Assembly: GCA_000226015.1 (NCBI GenBank)
Contig: JH153084.1
Span: 7,139-38,109, forward strand
Direction: 5' to 3'
Source: Mnemiopsis leidyi
Taxonomy: Eukaryota; Ctenophora; Tentaculata; Lobata; Bolinopsidae
Length of the DNA: 30,971 bases
Within the stretch, counting starts at the first letter, position 1, and each line of letters starts with the position of its first letter. Shown piece by piece: positions 19,569-30,971 of the stretch. Under the pieces are notes generated by a model that was given only the letters and a program-made list of their open reading frames with translations, searched no databases and was not told where the DNA came from. The translations under genes were made by a program, and so were the position numbers.

Positions 19569-22500
19569 CAAGTATATTACCAGGCAGTGGATTAAGATAG
19601 CTGATAAAGTTCCTAAGTGCAGTAAGCTAGATATTAAACTTTTAGCTGAAACTTATATTGACTAATGACTGAGTATTCAACACTGAAACAACGAAATCTG
19701 TACAAGAGTCTTGCAAAACCAGATTAAAGTCTTGAAAACTATTCAGCCTAGTATTATAGTAATTTAAAATGGTCATGTTCCCAAAGACTCGAGCGATGGT
19801 AAAGTAATCCTTGTAACGATGAATAATGAATAATCATAAGAACAAAGTCAACTGTATGGATCACTATAACGCACTACTCTGCCGTTGTGCGAATGTTGAA
19901 TGAGTTTTTGTTGATTAATTAGTAATTAATTTTACCATAAATTGTATACCAATACGGGACATGTGATCCTACTGTCCTAGTTACGGTTGTTTATTTTGAT
20001 AACATCAACAAACAAATCTCTGTTACCATTGCGTCTTGTATAACTGTATTGAACGATGCGTTTCAGCTGGTTAAAGGATTTTGTGACTCGTGCTTAATTT
20101 TGATATTTTCTAAAATTCAGTCGACACCTGGCGGCTGGCCCGAGCCGGAAAAGTAAGACAAGCTTAGGCTCTGATAGGATTACTTACTTAAGCTTAGGCT
20201 CTGATAGAGCTCAGTAAGCTGACTAAAGAGATACGTTCCTTTCAAAAATAGGACAAAGGAAAAAATTGCTGCGTTGCCGTTAGCTATTTCCGAAATTCAT
20301 GACGATTGGATGATGTCACGGGGTCATGTGATCCTTATTAGTATTACGTGAATCGTTTGACTTTGAGGAAAACCAGTGATCAAATATTATTCATTTCTTG
20401 GAAAGACGAGTTTGCTTAAAATTTCCTAGAAAAATTAGTTTGCTTAAAATAGAAATTACTTCTAAACGACCGAGTGGGTATTTATAGTTATACCTCAAAC
20501 AGGCACCAAAGAGGGTTCACGCGACCTTGCGAATGCGACGTCTACATCGGTTTATCACTCGTGTTTTCATATAAAAAAGGCAACGCGTTACGCGGCAATA
20601 CTTCCCGTTGCTCGATTTTGAAAAAGGAGCTATCATCTTTTATAGCTTACTCATGTACTCTACCAGATTAGGTTCGTTTTCTGAATCCTTACTCAAAGTT
20701 TGAGACCGCTCAGTTGTTTTAAGTTTTACTTTAGCTAGCGTGGTAAAGAGGTCAATTTAGACTTTTTGTCATGAAATTAGCGCTAGTTCAAGTTGTACAT
20801 TGAAGTTAAACTTAATTAATAGCCAAGGGGTGTTAAAACTTAGAGTTTTTTTATTGAGACACAAAATTTCAATCCTCAGTAAGTTAATTTTTAGAGGTCA
20901 ATTTAGCTGATGATCATTAACTTTAAGATAAATGTTATATCTTCTGAGTTCTGATGATATGCAGAAATAGTTTAGTAGGTCTGTCAAGTTCGAACCACAA
21001 AGCCTTAGTATGAGATTTTACTGAAATTAATTATTTAATAAACTTATAAAGTTATAAAGAATGACAGTTTTATGATTTTAACGACAGTCTTGTGTTTCTG
21101 AACTCCAAGAAATACAGTTATTAGCCAGCTAACTGCACATGGGTGTAGTAACAGTACAGGCTTAGTGTACACTGTACTTTTGTGTGTACTGTTGTGTGTA
21201 CTGTTGTGTGGTTGAAGACGTGGAGTAAGGCTACATATTAGGTTTCTGCTGGTCTAAATGTTTTCATGGCGGTGGCGCCGGACTCCCCTACTGAAATCAT
21301 CCACACTGAGATTCAGTAATTCCATGAATTACGAAACAGTCGGTATTGAGTGTCCACGAGGTGGCGATAAAATTTATCTCCGTTTTGAAACTTTTCTTGT
21401 GCGTTCGGCGATATGATTTCAAATTTGTTGAATTGTGTATGTACGTACAGCGCTATAACTGCGAACTGAATCACTTACGGACTGAATCACTAGCCCTATC
21501 ATTTAAATACAAAACATACATATGAGAGTGGTACTTAAATTAGAAACGTGTGTAGTGTGTTGGTGACTTGTGTGCGCCTCTAGGTACCACTTCGGATGCA
21601 TCACTACACACTGGATTTTATGCAGCCACCCGAATGATTATATAAAATTAATGCTAAAAACTAGGTGAAAATTCATGGAATTTGAGAAATTTTTTAGACC
21701 TAATTATCGTCGTAAGAGATGTTGGTCAATTGGTTGCAGTGGTCATGGTCCCGAGTACTTAAGTGTTTTTTGCACTATAATTTCAGTACGCTGCAGTACT
21801 CTCAATAGCCATATTTGAAATGTGACTTTTACCATATTTTGATTCCTAAATGTATAATTTATATGAATATTTTCATCACCATGGCCATTTCTAATTTTTA
21901 AGTTTTGGGAATACGATGTTATTTCCTACTATAAGGTGCTTTAATTGATCATATTGGCTTGGTTGGGTCCGGCTTTCGTAACTTAAACTACATTTAATCT
22001 ACAATTCTACGTCTTCTATTTAAAATACCATTTACATAATTTTGCTATGAAATGCTTATTTCAGTTCGCTTTAAATTTTTGAAAGGTTAATCTAAATATG
22101 CTACCTACCGAAATTAACTTTGCACCTCTCTAGCCATCTCTAGCTTAATGTTAAACCCTACTCCAAGTCACTTAGTGGGCTGCTCAATTCTTTTACCGTT
22201 TTTTACTTGACATGATGATATTACCAACGTATTAAATTTTCTCGTATTTTCTGAGTTCTTATCTTCTTTACCTTTAGAATTTGTATTGGCAGTAGGTTTT
22301 CTTTCAACACTTTAAAATTTTGAGTCATGAGGACGTCTGTCAACAGTTTCGCTTAAAATTTCAACTCAATTTTTCGAGAAACTAGAAGCGGAAGTTTTGA
22401 TGAATCACCAAATGATTTAACACGGTTTGATCGAGCCGCCTAACTCATTGACTATCGGCTGATCGTGTTAGTCGTCTCTCTTGTGATCAAAACGATGTTT

Positions 22501-22577
22501 CGACTCAGACTCATAGCTAATGAGTTAACTAGACAGAGGAGCAGCGGTGAAGGTGTAGTTGGAGCTACTGTGCTGTG
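19569..22577. other. Gene-poor stretch with short repeats
   Basis: No supported exon. It contains an 18-bp direct repeat at 20160-20177 and 20190-20207, a 12-bp tandem repeat at 21181-21211 (TGTGTGTACTGT), and an inverted pair GTGTGTAGTG/CACTACACAC near 21549 and 21602. Confidence 0.5.
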
Positions 22578-22742
22578 ATGGCCAGCTCAGGTTGCACTTT
22601 GCAGCCCCCCACCAGGAGGGTCCGGCAAATTAGATTATACACAATCAGATTACGGGGCTTTCTCAGAGAATATAATATGTCATTGTCAGTAACTACAGGT
22701 GTTTCGGTGCCTTACCCTGAGATATCTCTCCTTGTTCTTTAA

Positions 22743-24074
22743 AACTTTTAAGTGATCTGTCATCGTTTTTTGTCTTAAACACATTTTTGAACAGATAGTT
22801 ATGTTCTGAACGATATTGGGATAGTTTGTTTTCATTAGTTTTTCGTTAATAAAAACTAAGAGGCTTATTAATTTTTTTAAGGTCTGTAAAAGCTTAGTAA
22901 TGAAATTTTGTCAAAGGTGTGCACTGTGCCTAATAAACTTAAAACGATAACGCTACCATATTTTAGATTTAGCAATGCTGGTGATGTGTATCTCTAATTA
23001 TCTCTCTTACTTAAGTATTGACGTAGTGAGAATTCCCTGTTAACGCCTCCACCTTTTTTGACATCTTTTGTGAAGTAACGGCCGATATAGCACTTCTAAT
23101 GTTTCACTTGTTAGTTGTTGTTGCTGTCGTAGAATAGTTTGCAAGTAGGTGTATATTCCACTAGAAACCACCCTTGTAGTTGCGCCTTGTTGTGTAAGTG
23201 TAACTTTCTCCTTCTTTTCCAATAGCTCCAGAGCCCCTACCTTTTTCCTATCTTCTTATCTTTCTCTTACTATTCTCTTACTGTTTCCCTGCACTTTCTT
23301 TGCAATTCTGGAGGAGCAATCCATTTTTTCCGTTTTCCCTTGGTCTGTACTGTGTTCTTGTCACGGTGTTGTTTCATTGATTTTTTAACTTTAAAAGGCC
23401 ACAGTGGTGTCTTGAAAACTCTAAACCGTCAGACCTTTACAGTCGCTGATCACAAGATTTTTGCTTCTCTAATTGGTTCCTTCTGGGCAGTTCCTCCAAT
23501 TATCACCCTCACCTAATCACATCAGAGCCCAATTTCCTGATGCCGGAATCTCCGTGCCACCCGACCTGATGAGATGAGATGTATTGAGCAGCTTCCAGAG
23601 CTCGGCGAGTGCACTTGGCAAGCAATCACCTACACACACTCACTCAGCTCTGTGTTTGCAGTCTTCGCACGGTGTGTCCTCTTTCTCCCTCACTCTGTGT
23701 GTGATTTGCATGCAAACCATTCCTCAGCATTTCAGTGATTTAAGGGGTGTCGGGAAGGAGGTTACCGCTCCACCCTTGTAAGTGGAGGTATTCTTCCTTC
23801 TATTTTAATCGTATACATGCTGCATATTACTCAGTTGTGTCCGAATATTGTCATTCCGATTTGTTTAAATGTCTGAGCTCATTCTCTGGCTTCGTTGTTT
23901 TTATGTAACTTCAACTCGTTTGACATTTCAATGTCTATGTTAAGATGTTTATTTACCTATCGCCGATTTGAAACGGCCTTCCCGTGTACTTATTTGAACT
24001 TACGTGACTTCTATTCTCCCCTTTGTTTTGCTGTACCTAGGGCGTGACCTCAGACTGTGCCAGCAAAGACCAGC
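22743..24074. other. Non-coding stretch
   Basis: Open frames such as 23149-23388 plus and 23584-23781 plus have no recognisable motif. The part after 23.5 kb is less AT-rich than its surroundings and may include leader exons of the plus-strand gene at 26 kb; I cannot define them. Confidence 0.4.
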
Positions 24075-24375
24075 CATCTCTACCAGACTAAACTAGACTG
24101 TTGCTCAGTGAGCAGCACATCTCTACCAGACTAAACTAGACAGTTGCTCAGTGAGCAGCACATCTCTACCAGACTAAACTAGACTGTTGCTCAGTGAGCA
24201 GCACATCTCTACCAGACTAAACTAGACTGTTGCTCAGTGAGCAGCACATCTCTACCAGACTAAACTAGACTGTTGCTCAGTGAGCAGCACATCTCTACCA
24301 GACTAAACTAGACTGTTGCTCAGTGAGCAGCACATCTCTACCAGACTAAACTAGACTGTTGCTCAGTGAGCAGCA
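24075..24375. repeat. 43-bp minisatellite, seven copies
   Basis: Seven near-identical copies of a 43-bp unit beginning CATCTCTACCAGACTAAACT. Copy 2 has one substitution (GACAG for GACTG). Each unit contains a short palindrome, GCTCAGTGAGC, so the array has a regularly spaced hairpin. High identity points to recent expansion or homogenisation. Confidence 0.95.
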
Positions 24376-26020
24376 CATGCGGCTCCGTCCTGCCTTCTCC
24401 TTGATGAACAGTGGTCCAGTTTTGTCACCGTTACGGTTTAGAACATTGTATCTATTGTCTGACCTCCTTAGAGCACCGTGCTGCCGCCCCAGATAGAGTT
24501 ACCTAGACCCGGGCGTGTTTTAGTTGCAGTGTGCAAGCTGGAACTGTCCCCATGGTTCCACCAGACTGCGGATCTTGTTTTCTAGCTCTCTCTTTCGGCG
24601 TCTTTCTGGGGACTCTGTGTGGTCGGCCGTGGTCTGTAGTTTGTTTGAAGTCGGTGTTCCCGTACACTGCCCGCCTCTCTGTTGATCCTATCGTTTGTAA
24701 AGCAAGGAAGGGTGGGTGGCCTGCTGAGAGTCCTGGTTGCTCAAGTTTTTGTTTTTTACATGCAATGTATACTGTTTTAAAGTTTTTTTGCAAATGATTT
24801 TGGTAAATTCAGTACCTAATTCTTTACCCCATCATCAAAATCAGTTTACTGTTTGAGTGTGTGGAATGACGCATATATTTCGACAACTCTGGCAAAATTA
24901 GCGACTAGTTTCGAAGTACAAAGTCGTCGTAAAGTCATCACTTTTACAGGGCTCAGCCAAGTGACGCTGGTTTGTACAGTTCGGTTATGTATCCCGGACC
25001 TGTCCAGCATGTCAGGTGTAATCACCCAGGCTTCTCCTTTCTTAACTCAGGCAATTTGCCAGACCTCCCTCAATTTGTACTGCTCAGTCCAGAGTAGGGG
25101 AGTGTCGGAGCCTGGTTGCTAGGTGGAACTCTCTCTCCCACATTACCACACCATCCTCTCTGGATTGTACTCCACTTCCTAGTGGTAACCGGGTGTAATG
25201 AGCCACTTCAAGCCTTGTAGTGTTATTAAGTTCTTGATCAGCCATGAGTGACGGTTCTGTGCGATCTCGTTTGAGGCCCAAACAGCTCTGTTTTTATTCG
25301 GTGCTATTTTAGCTTCATTTCGAGGGATTTATTTGTGTTCTTTTAAAATTTTATAATGGTATGCGCTTACTTGAATTTTTTGGACGCATTACAGCGGTTT
25401 ATTTACATAAGACTGTATGTAAACTGTTGCTGCTGTAACCCAGTAATGTCCTGCACTAAGTGACAATTTTCTAGTATACGTGCTAACTTGTAGCTCAACA
25501 TTCATTAGGCTTATTGTTGAAACCTACTGGATTTCAACGTGCATGATTTTTAGTTGTTCGACTTGTTTTTCTTTTCTCCATCAAATGCTCATTTTTTCAG
25601 ACGAGGCAACAACTGTAATTTTGCTAGTAAATTTTTGTCATCTTTCGTTTTAAGATTTTAAGGCTTCCCTTCGTGTGGAAAGCCCAGAAGCTTTTTTCTT
25701 AAAAGATATTTTACTATTCATTTCTACACCCACTGTATTAAAATACTTTCCAGTCCTGCCTCATCTAGAGATCATAATTTCACATCTTGGAACAACGCCA
25801 CAGTACACCATGATGTTTGATCGAGTTAATGATTTAGTGATAACATCACCATAATGCACCCACTAAAGTGCTCCCCCACGTATATTGGTTTAACAAGATT
25901 ACACGTTTCAGATTTCACTAAATGGTTTGCCAATTTCTCTGTCAAATTAAAGTATTTATCTTCTTAGAAGAGATTCTCAATCAACCCCATTTCTCAAACA
26001 CTCGCTCACCCCAGATCTAG
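24376..26020. other. Stretch before the 829-aa gene
   Basis: Open frames of 65-96 codons on both strands (24503-24797, 24853-25122, 25084-25281) overlap each other and show no family signature. It may hold leader exons and promoter of the downstream gene. Pyrimidine-rich acceptors precede 26014 and 26021. Confidence 0.4.
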
Positions 26021-26065
26021 CTGATATCTCAAACTGATGAGGTGAACCTGACCCAGGAAGAGAGG

Positions 26066-29000
26066 ATGGAGAGTCCCGGTAGACAGCCGGGTGGCGGGGG
26101 TGTTAGCAGCCACTTCGCTAACACATTCCTCGAAGCACAAAAACTCCGAGTGACGAAAGAGGGAGATAAGGTAGAGAAGTGTAGTAATGCTGGAGTTCCC
26201 ACCACCGTTAATTACAACACGTCAATTGCTTCGGTTGTTTCGCCCTCCTCCCCGTTGTGTATCTTTAACGGGACTTGCAATATCTTCGATACCACACCTT
26301 CCGCCAAGGATCACCAGTCTAAGTTTGGATCTGATCGATATCTGACTAGGACTTATCATCTCCAGAACGTCGCCTCTGACTCTCAGCCGAGTATTCCCAG
26401 TAGTGTGAGTGATCATTCCTCCGTGTCGAGACACTCAGACCCTAATATCAGATACGTCCCTGCTGCTCAGCTCGATAGAAAGAGAGGAAGTACACTACCC
26501 CCAAAATCTACTGCACCTGGATTAAACTCTTACAAAGACATGGACGACGGACGTGGGAAATCTCTGGGAAAGAACCAGTCCCTGGCGCTTTCCAATTGCA
26601 AAAGGAAAAGCTTGTTTCAAAAGGACATTCGAAGGACCCAATCCGAGGCTCACATGAATAAGTCCAAGTCAGGTAAATCTACCGGAGGATCATTTGGTTC
26701 TCTAAAGCGTGCCCTCTCACCTTTCATATTCAGAAAGAAGAAAGCTGGGAGACAGGAAGAAGAGGCGATGACGGGGGAAGTAATGAAGAAAGTTTCTGAC
26801 AGAGACAGTGTCCAGAGTATTCCGATCGTTATGGAGACAGGTTTCCCCGCAACCTCAACCTCTGGTATAAACAAGGAACAACAGGACGCTATCATGAACG
26901 GATCTGCTTGTGTCCGCGGTCTTGTGAGCCCCCTGGTCCATCCAAGAAACGCGATCTACCTCCCTTCAGTACCTAGAGGTTCACTAGTTCTTGGAGACTC
27001 AGGCGGTTCCGTGAAAAGTGAGAGTAAGTTGTCTAGAAAAAGAGCTATTTTGTCTCAAAATGGAAGTCCATGTCTTTCCTACAAAACTAACCAAAGTAGT
27101 TCTCCATCCCCAAGCCTCGATTCAGTAAAAATAAAGAACGTAAAGTCTCCAACCCCTACGAAGGTTGTTTCAGAACGAAGTTACTCTGGAGTACCTCAAG
27201 TTGAAAATGTTAAGATTAAACCCAAGTCGTCTACTCCAAATTCTGATCACGTCAGACAATCATCTTACCCGAATTCACCATCTCGTGCAAAGCCATCGAC
27301 TGTTAATTTCAGTAGTGATATTAGTCATGCTAAGAAGACTCTAGTTAAACCCAAAGCCATTAAAGCCTATCAGAACCCGACCTTTACCCCAGTAAAAAGA
27401 TGCACTGAATGCAACACTCCTCTAACCTGTCCTCAAAATGTGTTGGCCGATGTTCCTATTCGGTCGGGACCAGAGGGACAAGATTCCAAAGTTTCTGACC
27501 AAGTTTCAGGTGGGCTGAACATAACGGTCGACGCACCCGATGACGGAGATTGGGATCTGGATAGAACGTTGGAGAATTGTGATGCTGATAAAGAATCAGA
27601 CAACCGATCACCTTTGTTGAGGGCTGAGATGCAGGACTTGTTAAAGAGGTACAGCCCGCCAAAACATGCAAATTACGGCGGTGCTACTCTTCAAAGAAAG
27701 TTGAAAGAGATAAAGAAGGAGCTGGAAGATTTCAAATATACAGCTCAAGATAATCGAAAGATCGGGGAAATCAAGGACAAGCGTAATTCGGAGGTGTTAA
27801 GGTAATGATCAAGTTCAACTGCTCATTTTCCAGTTTACGGATGAATTAATTGTTCGCAATGCATTTAATGCAGTTTGCTGCACTTAAGTCACGTCTGTAT
27901 TCAATAATTCTTGCTAATTGTTTCCCAGAATATCTCAAACAATGATAGCAATCGTGATTTTCACCCAATTCTAGTCTAGGACAACCTGCAATTTAAATTT
28001 CTGTCCATTTATACCTTAACCAATAACCACAACGGATTTCTAACTTAAGTACAGTATCTCAGACACAAGCTTTCCACAAGAATCGATTCCTTTTTGCACT
28101 TACGTATTTATCGTACTTAAAAATCCAATGCAATCTAAAAAAAGTGCCTAAATAGTATTAAATTGGCCACAGTCATACTGTGAATTGGCGTTCCTAAAAT
28201 AATTTTCTACCAAGTTAATCGGATTTTATGTATAAGTACTAAATTGTTTATAAAGCAAAATACCCACAATTTTTTGGATTGCTACGTCAATATAAAATCA
28301 GGTACGATGTTGCTAGTTATTAGTTAACCGCCCAAAAAGCAATCAGAGGATACACATACAGAAATCGATATCATTCGAGATTTGACATTTCATTCAACTA
28401 ATCTTGCACAATGCTACGTCAAAAAAGTTGAGCTATAAATATCTTGATGGTGTTTCGCGAGATATCGATCCGTGAAACTTCTTGCACCCACGGCTCACCT
28501 GAATGTTGGGTTTGATTGACAGGAAAATGCGGAGATTCTCAAATTTAATCATTCAAGTTGGGGCAAGGAAAATAGCTGACGTATGTATTAATTTCGGTGG
28601 ATATTAACTTGCTTACTTATTGTCTAAAGCTGTGCTTTTCAATCGACAACTTCCTTAATTCAACTTAATTTCCAGGTTGAGCAGTGCGGGTAAGAATCAG
28701 TACTCGGATGAAGTGTTCTTTAAAACAGACGATGAGATGTTCAACACAACTTTCACTAAACCTAAGGAAGATGACTACTACAAGGAGATTGAAGTCCGGA
28801 TTAATCCGGAGGGTATCGCAGTGGTCCGGAGGAGACATCAACTTTTACCTGAGTCCGACAGGTTGGTTGAAATTCTGTTCAAAGATAAAATAACTAGTAA
28901 TAAACTCTAAGTTTAAGTTTTTACACGATTCAGTTAATATTTGATTCTAACCATGTTATAACTATGTAGTAAAAAACTCTTAGTCTAAATTATCACGGGA

Positions 29001-29817
29001 GGCAGGTAATATCTGATTCTTACCATATAACAAGGTCATAAAGCAGTTCATGTTAAAAGCATGGTCCATTTTTGTCGCGATGATATCAGACTTTCTCAGC
29101 TCAACGCTGAGAGACAGATATATTCTTGTCAGATATAATCTTCTTGTCATATTATCTTCACCTCCCATGTGTCTTGTGAGTGCTGTGAACAAAACGTAGC
29201 TTAGTAACAACTTGAACTTCCTATGTAAAACTAAATTGTCTTCCTCCAGAAGCAGTGAAATGATGCGACGTTCCACAATCCACGTTGACGACAGAGTGTA
29301 CTGCGACAAGGCTGTCCTACAGTCGATATACGGACACAACCCTGGTCACGTTGGGAGCAACAAGAAGCCAACTCTCAGTGTGACTGACCCATCAAGACTA
29401 GACACAGGTGTTAAAGGGGTGAAACTCCGGTCTTTCATCCACCAGAAGTCAGTGCCGAACCTTCACGAAACTTACAGCGACAGCGAGGACAGCTTTACCG
29501 AAACTAAGAACACTCTGGTCAGCAATGAGAGGTGTGTCGAGACTGCCCGGTTAAAACGGGAATATCATCGGAGTAATGTGACAAATCTTCCTATTCACAA
29601 GAAGTACATTCGGGCTTATACCAAGTTTTACGAACAGAAACTAGCCATGAAACTGCTGGATTTAAACAGGTTTATCAAGGAAGAGAAGGAGCAGAGGATC
29701 ATTCTTGATCAAAGGATTCGGAAATCTCTCCTTGAAAATGAGGAGCTAATGCGAGACTTAAACTCTGCTAAACAGGATATTTTAAATATGATTGCAGTTA
29801 TTGAAACCCCCGTATAA
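26066..29817 (+). CDS. Large disordered protein with C-terminal coiled coil, three exons, about 829 aa
   Basis: Exons 26066-27801, 28676-28861 and 29250-29817 join in phase 2 at both introns (2490 nt). The ATG at 26066 has a good context (AGGATGG), but the frame is open back to 26021 and an upstream coding exon is possible. The first ~560 residues are low-complexity, rich in Ser, Pro and Lys. They hold a basic cluster (SLKRALSPFIFRKKKAGR), several basic-Ser motifs (RRTQSEAH, VRQSSYPNSP) that could be kinase or 14-3-3 sites, and one CxxC (RCTECNTPLTC). The end of exon 1 is helical (LQRKLKEIKKELEDF). Exon 2 holds a compact conserved-looking stretch (DDYYKEIEVRINPEG, VVRRRHQLLPESDR). Exon 3 ends in about 60 residues of charged coiled coil (KLAMKLLDLNRFIKEEKEQR). 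No signal peptide or membrane helix. I do not recognise the family; a cytoskeletal or signalling scaffold is likely by composition. The donor at 28862 (GTTGGT) is the weakest site. Confidence 0.75.
27802..28675 (+). other. Intron 1 of the 829-aa gene
   Basis: 874 nt, from GTAATG to TTTCCAG, AT-rich. I see no nested gene or strong repeat in it. Confidence 0.6.
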
Positions 29818-30971
29818 AGCTAATTTTTCTGCTATTTAGTGATTTTTGAATTTTTCGTAAATTTATCTTTCTTAATGTGACAAGGTCAAGAGTGACTCAA
29901 ATTATTTCTATTTTCCGTTAATCGAAATTAATATTTAGTTGTTTTTATTTAGTTTTACATTTGTCAATCCTTAGAAAACTTTTCAACGTCCCCAATCACC
30001 CATGTTCTGTCTCCGGTTCTCAAGTTTATGTCCACACCGAGAATGAGGGTAAGCTAGAAATCACGCTACTGAATTCAAATTTAGCGGTATACTTATAGTT
30101 ATAGTAGTTGTAAATGTTATGTGTTGCAGATTTATATCGGTAATACTTCAAGTTATTTAAGTTGAATTTAGATACTTTCAACTAAAGTCTGAGAAGTTTC
30201 ATGTTTGAGGTCGAAAAGTTCCATGCCATAAAAAGGAAAACATATAATAAAATATAAATAAAGAATAAATAAATAATATAGATAAATAAACCTTTTGTAC
30301 AGTAAATAATTAAGTTAGGTTACTCGGCAGTTTTTGGCATATTACAGTATATACTCAAAGTCAAAATTATAATTGAGGCCGGGCTCTGGTCTTCGACTCA
30401 AAATTCCAATTTTATTATTATTAATGAATTGAAAGAACATCAACTACTTACCATGATCATAGATGAAAGAGAATCGAAGACAATATAAAACCTGTTTCAC
30501 CCTGGGTTACACTAACAGAGAGCAGCGCCGTGCGGTAGGGTTTAGACATTTTATAACGTTACTGGCAGTGCTACTGAACTGCTACTACTAGTACTTCTGC
30601 AAGCCAACGCCGTGTGCTATGAGTTTATTAAATTTAATTGTCTTACTTATAGTTATACCTCAATAGAATCAACCTGTGGATTATACTTATAGTTATACCT
30701 ATAATGTATAGATTAGATGACAGTTTATCAACAAATACAAATAAACAGAACAACAGAGACAAAAGCAAATTAGAATTGCGGCGCGCTCCTTTTTCGCTGA
30801 GTCGTTCCCGAGTGGTTAAGAGCCCTTAATATGGAATATGGCAGTTATACTTGTAAGTGTAACCCGTATTTATGTTCTAAAATAAATCTATTTAGCTTGC
30901 ATGATGCTGAGTGTTGATGTCTGTTACTGATAACAAGTTGGTACTAGATGTACATCTTTCTCTCTCTCTCT
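29818..30971. other. 3' flank of the 829-aa gene
   Basis: Several AATAAA signals cluster at 30246-30291, about 430 nt past the stop, and probably end the transcript. Beyond that are copies of a short dispersed motif, a tRNA-like fragment near 30800, and a CT microsatellite at the window edge (30957-30971). Confidence 0.5.
30643..30702. repeat. Repeated motif ACTTATAGTTATACCT
   Basis: Two copies here (about 30645-30660 and 30686-30701). Related copies lie at about 30089-30103 and about 20480-20496. The motif is nearly self-complementary in its TATA parts. Its meaning is unknown. Confidence 0.5.

Noticed and set aside
19402..19665. Repetitive-peptide frames in the 28-bp minisatellite
   Set aside because: The 28-bp period changes frame each copy, giving the same peptides in all three frames; typical of a non-coding repeat.
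24503..25281. Overlapping 65-96-codon frames on both strands
   Set aside because: They overlap each other on opposite strands, have no family signature and no consistent splice context.
1..30971. CRISPR array, operon or prophage
   Set aside because: The repeats are head-to-tail minisatellites without unique spacers, and genes have introns and poly(A) signals.

Overview
The window looks like metazoan nuclear DNA, probably from an invertebrate; I cannot place it more precisely. Genes are interrupted by short GT-AG introns whose phases match across exons. The protein families are animal ones: a rhodopsin-type GPCR, a lysosomal arylsulfatase, a secreted papain-like protease and a THEM6-like hot-dog protein. 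The sequence is AT-rich, carries several non-autonomous DNA transposons, and contains a CCCTAA array of the animal telomere type. I saw no bacterial, viral or organellar gene organisation.

Layout. From 1 to 3.2 kb there is a 15-bp tandem repeat, a 455-bp PIF/Harbinger-like MITE and otherwise non-coding DNA. Two plus-strand genes follow: an intronless cysteine protease with an unusual tail (3206-4576) and a three-exon THEM6-like gene (5252-6451). The second converges on a minus-strand gene of unknown function (8003-7141). A hairpin between them carries AATAAA on both strands. From 8.4 to 9.8 kb there are two more foldback structures, a minus-strand exon whose stop lies inside an AATAAA, and a small plus-strand membrane-protein candidate. 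From 17.6 down to 10.0 kb three minus-strand genes follow one another: a seven-exon GPCR (17583-14056), a three-exon protein of about 150 aa (13528-12725) and a two-exon ARSB-type arylsulfatase (11859-10039). A hAT-like MITE whose core is a telomere-type array sits between the last two. The stretch 17.6-26 kb is gene-poor, with two minisatellites. The window ends with a three-exon plus-strand gene for an orphan protein of about 829 aa (26066-29817) and an AT-rich 3' region.

I rebuilt several genes by hand by joining exons whose phases agree: GPCR 1104 nt, arylsulfatase 1644 nt, THEM6-like 450 nt, orphan 2490 nt. All four totals are divisible by three and give one open frame. The genes do not form an obvious pathway; they look like ordinary neighbours. 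The most interesting signals are the hAT-like MITE with its telomere-type core, a perfect 90-bp palindrome in a GPCR intron, a 24-bp duplication of a splice acceptor, the protease with an Asp-rich linker and 12-Cys tail, and the concentration of foldback DNA between 7 and 16 kb.
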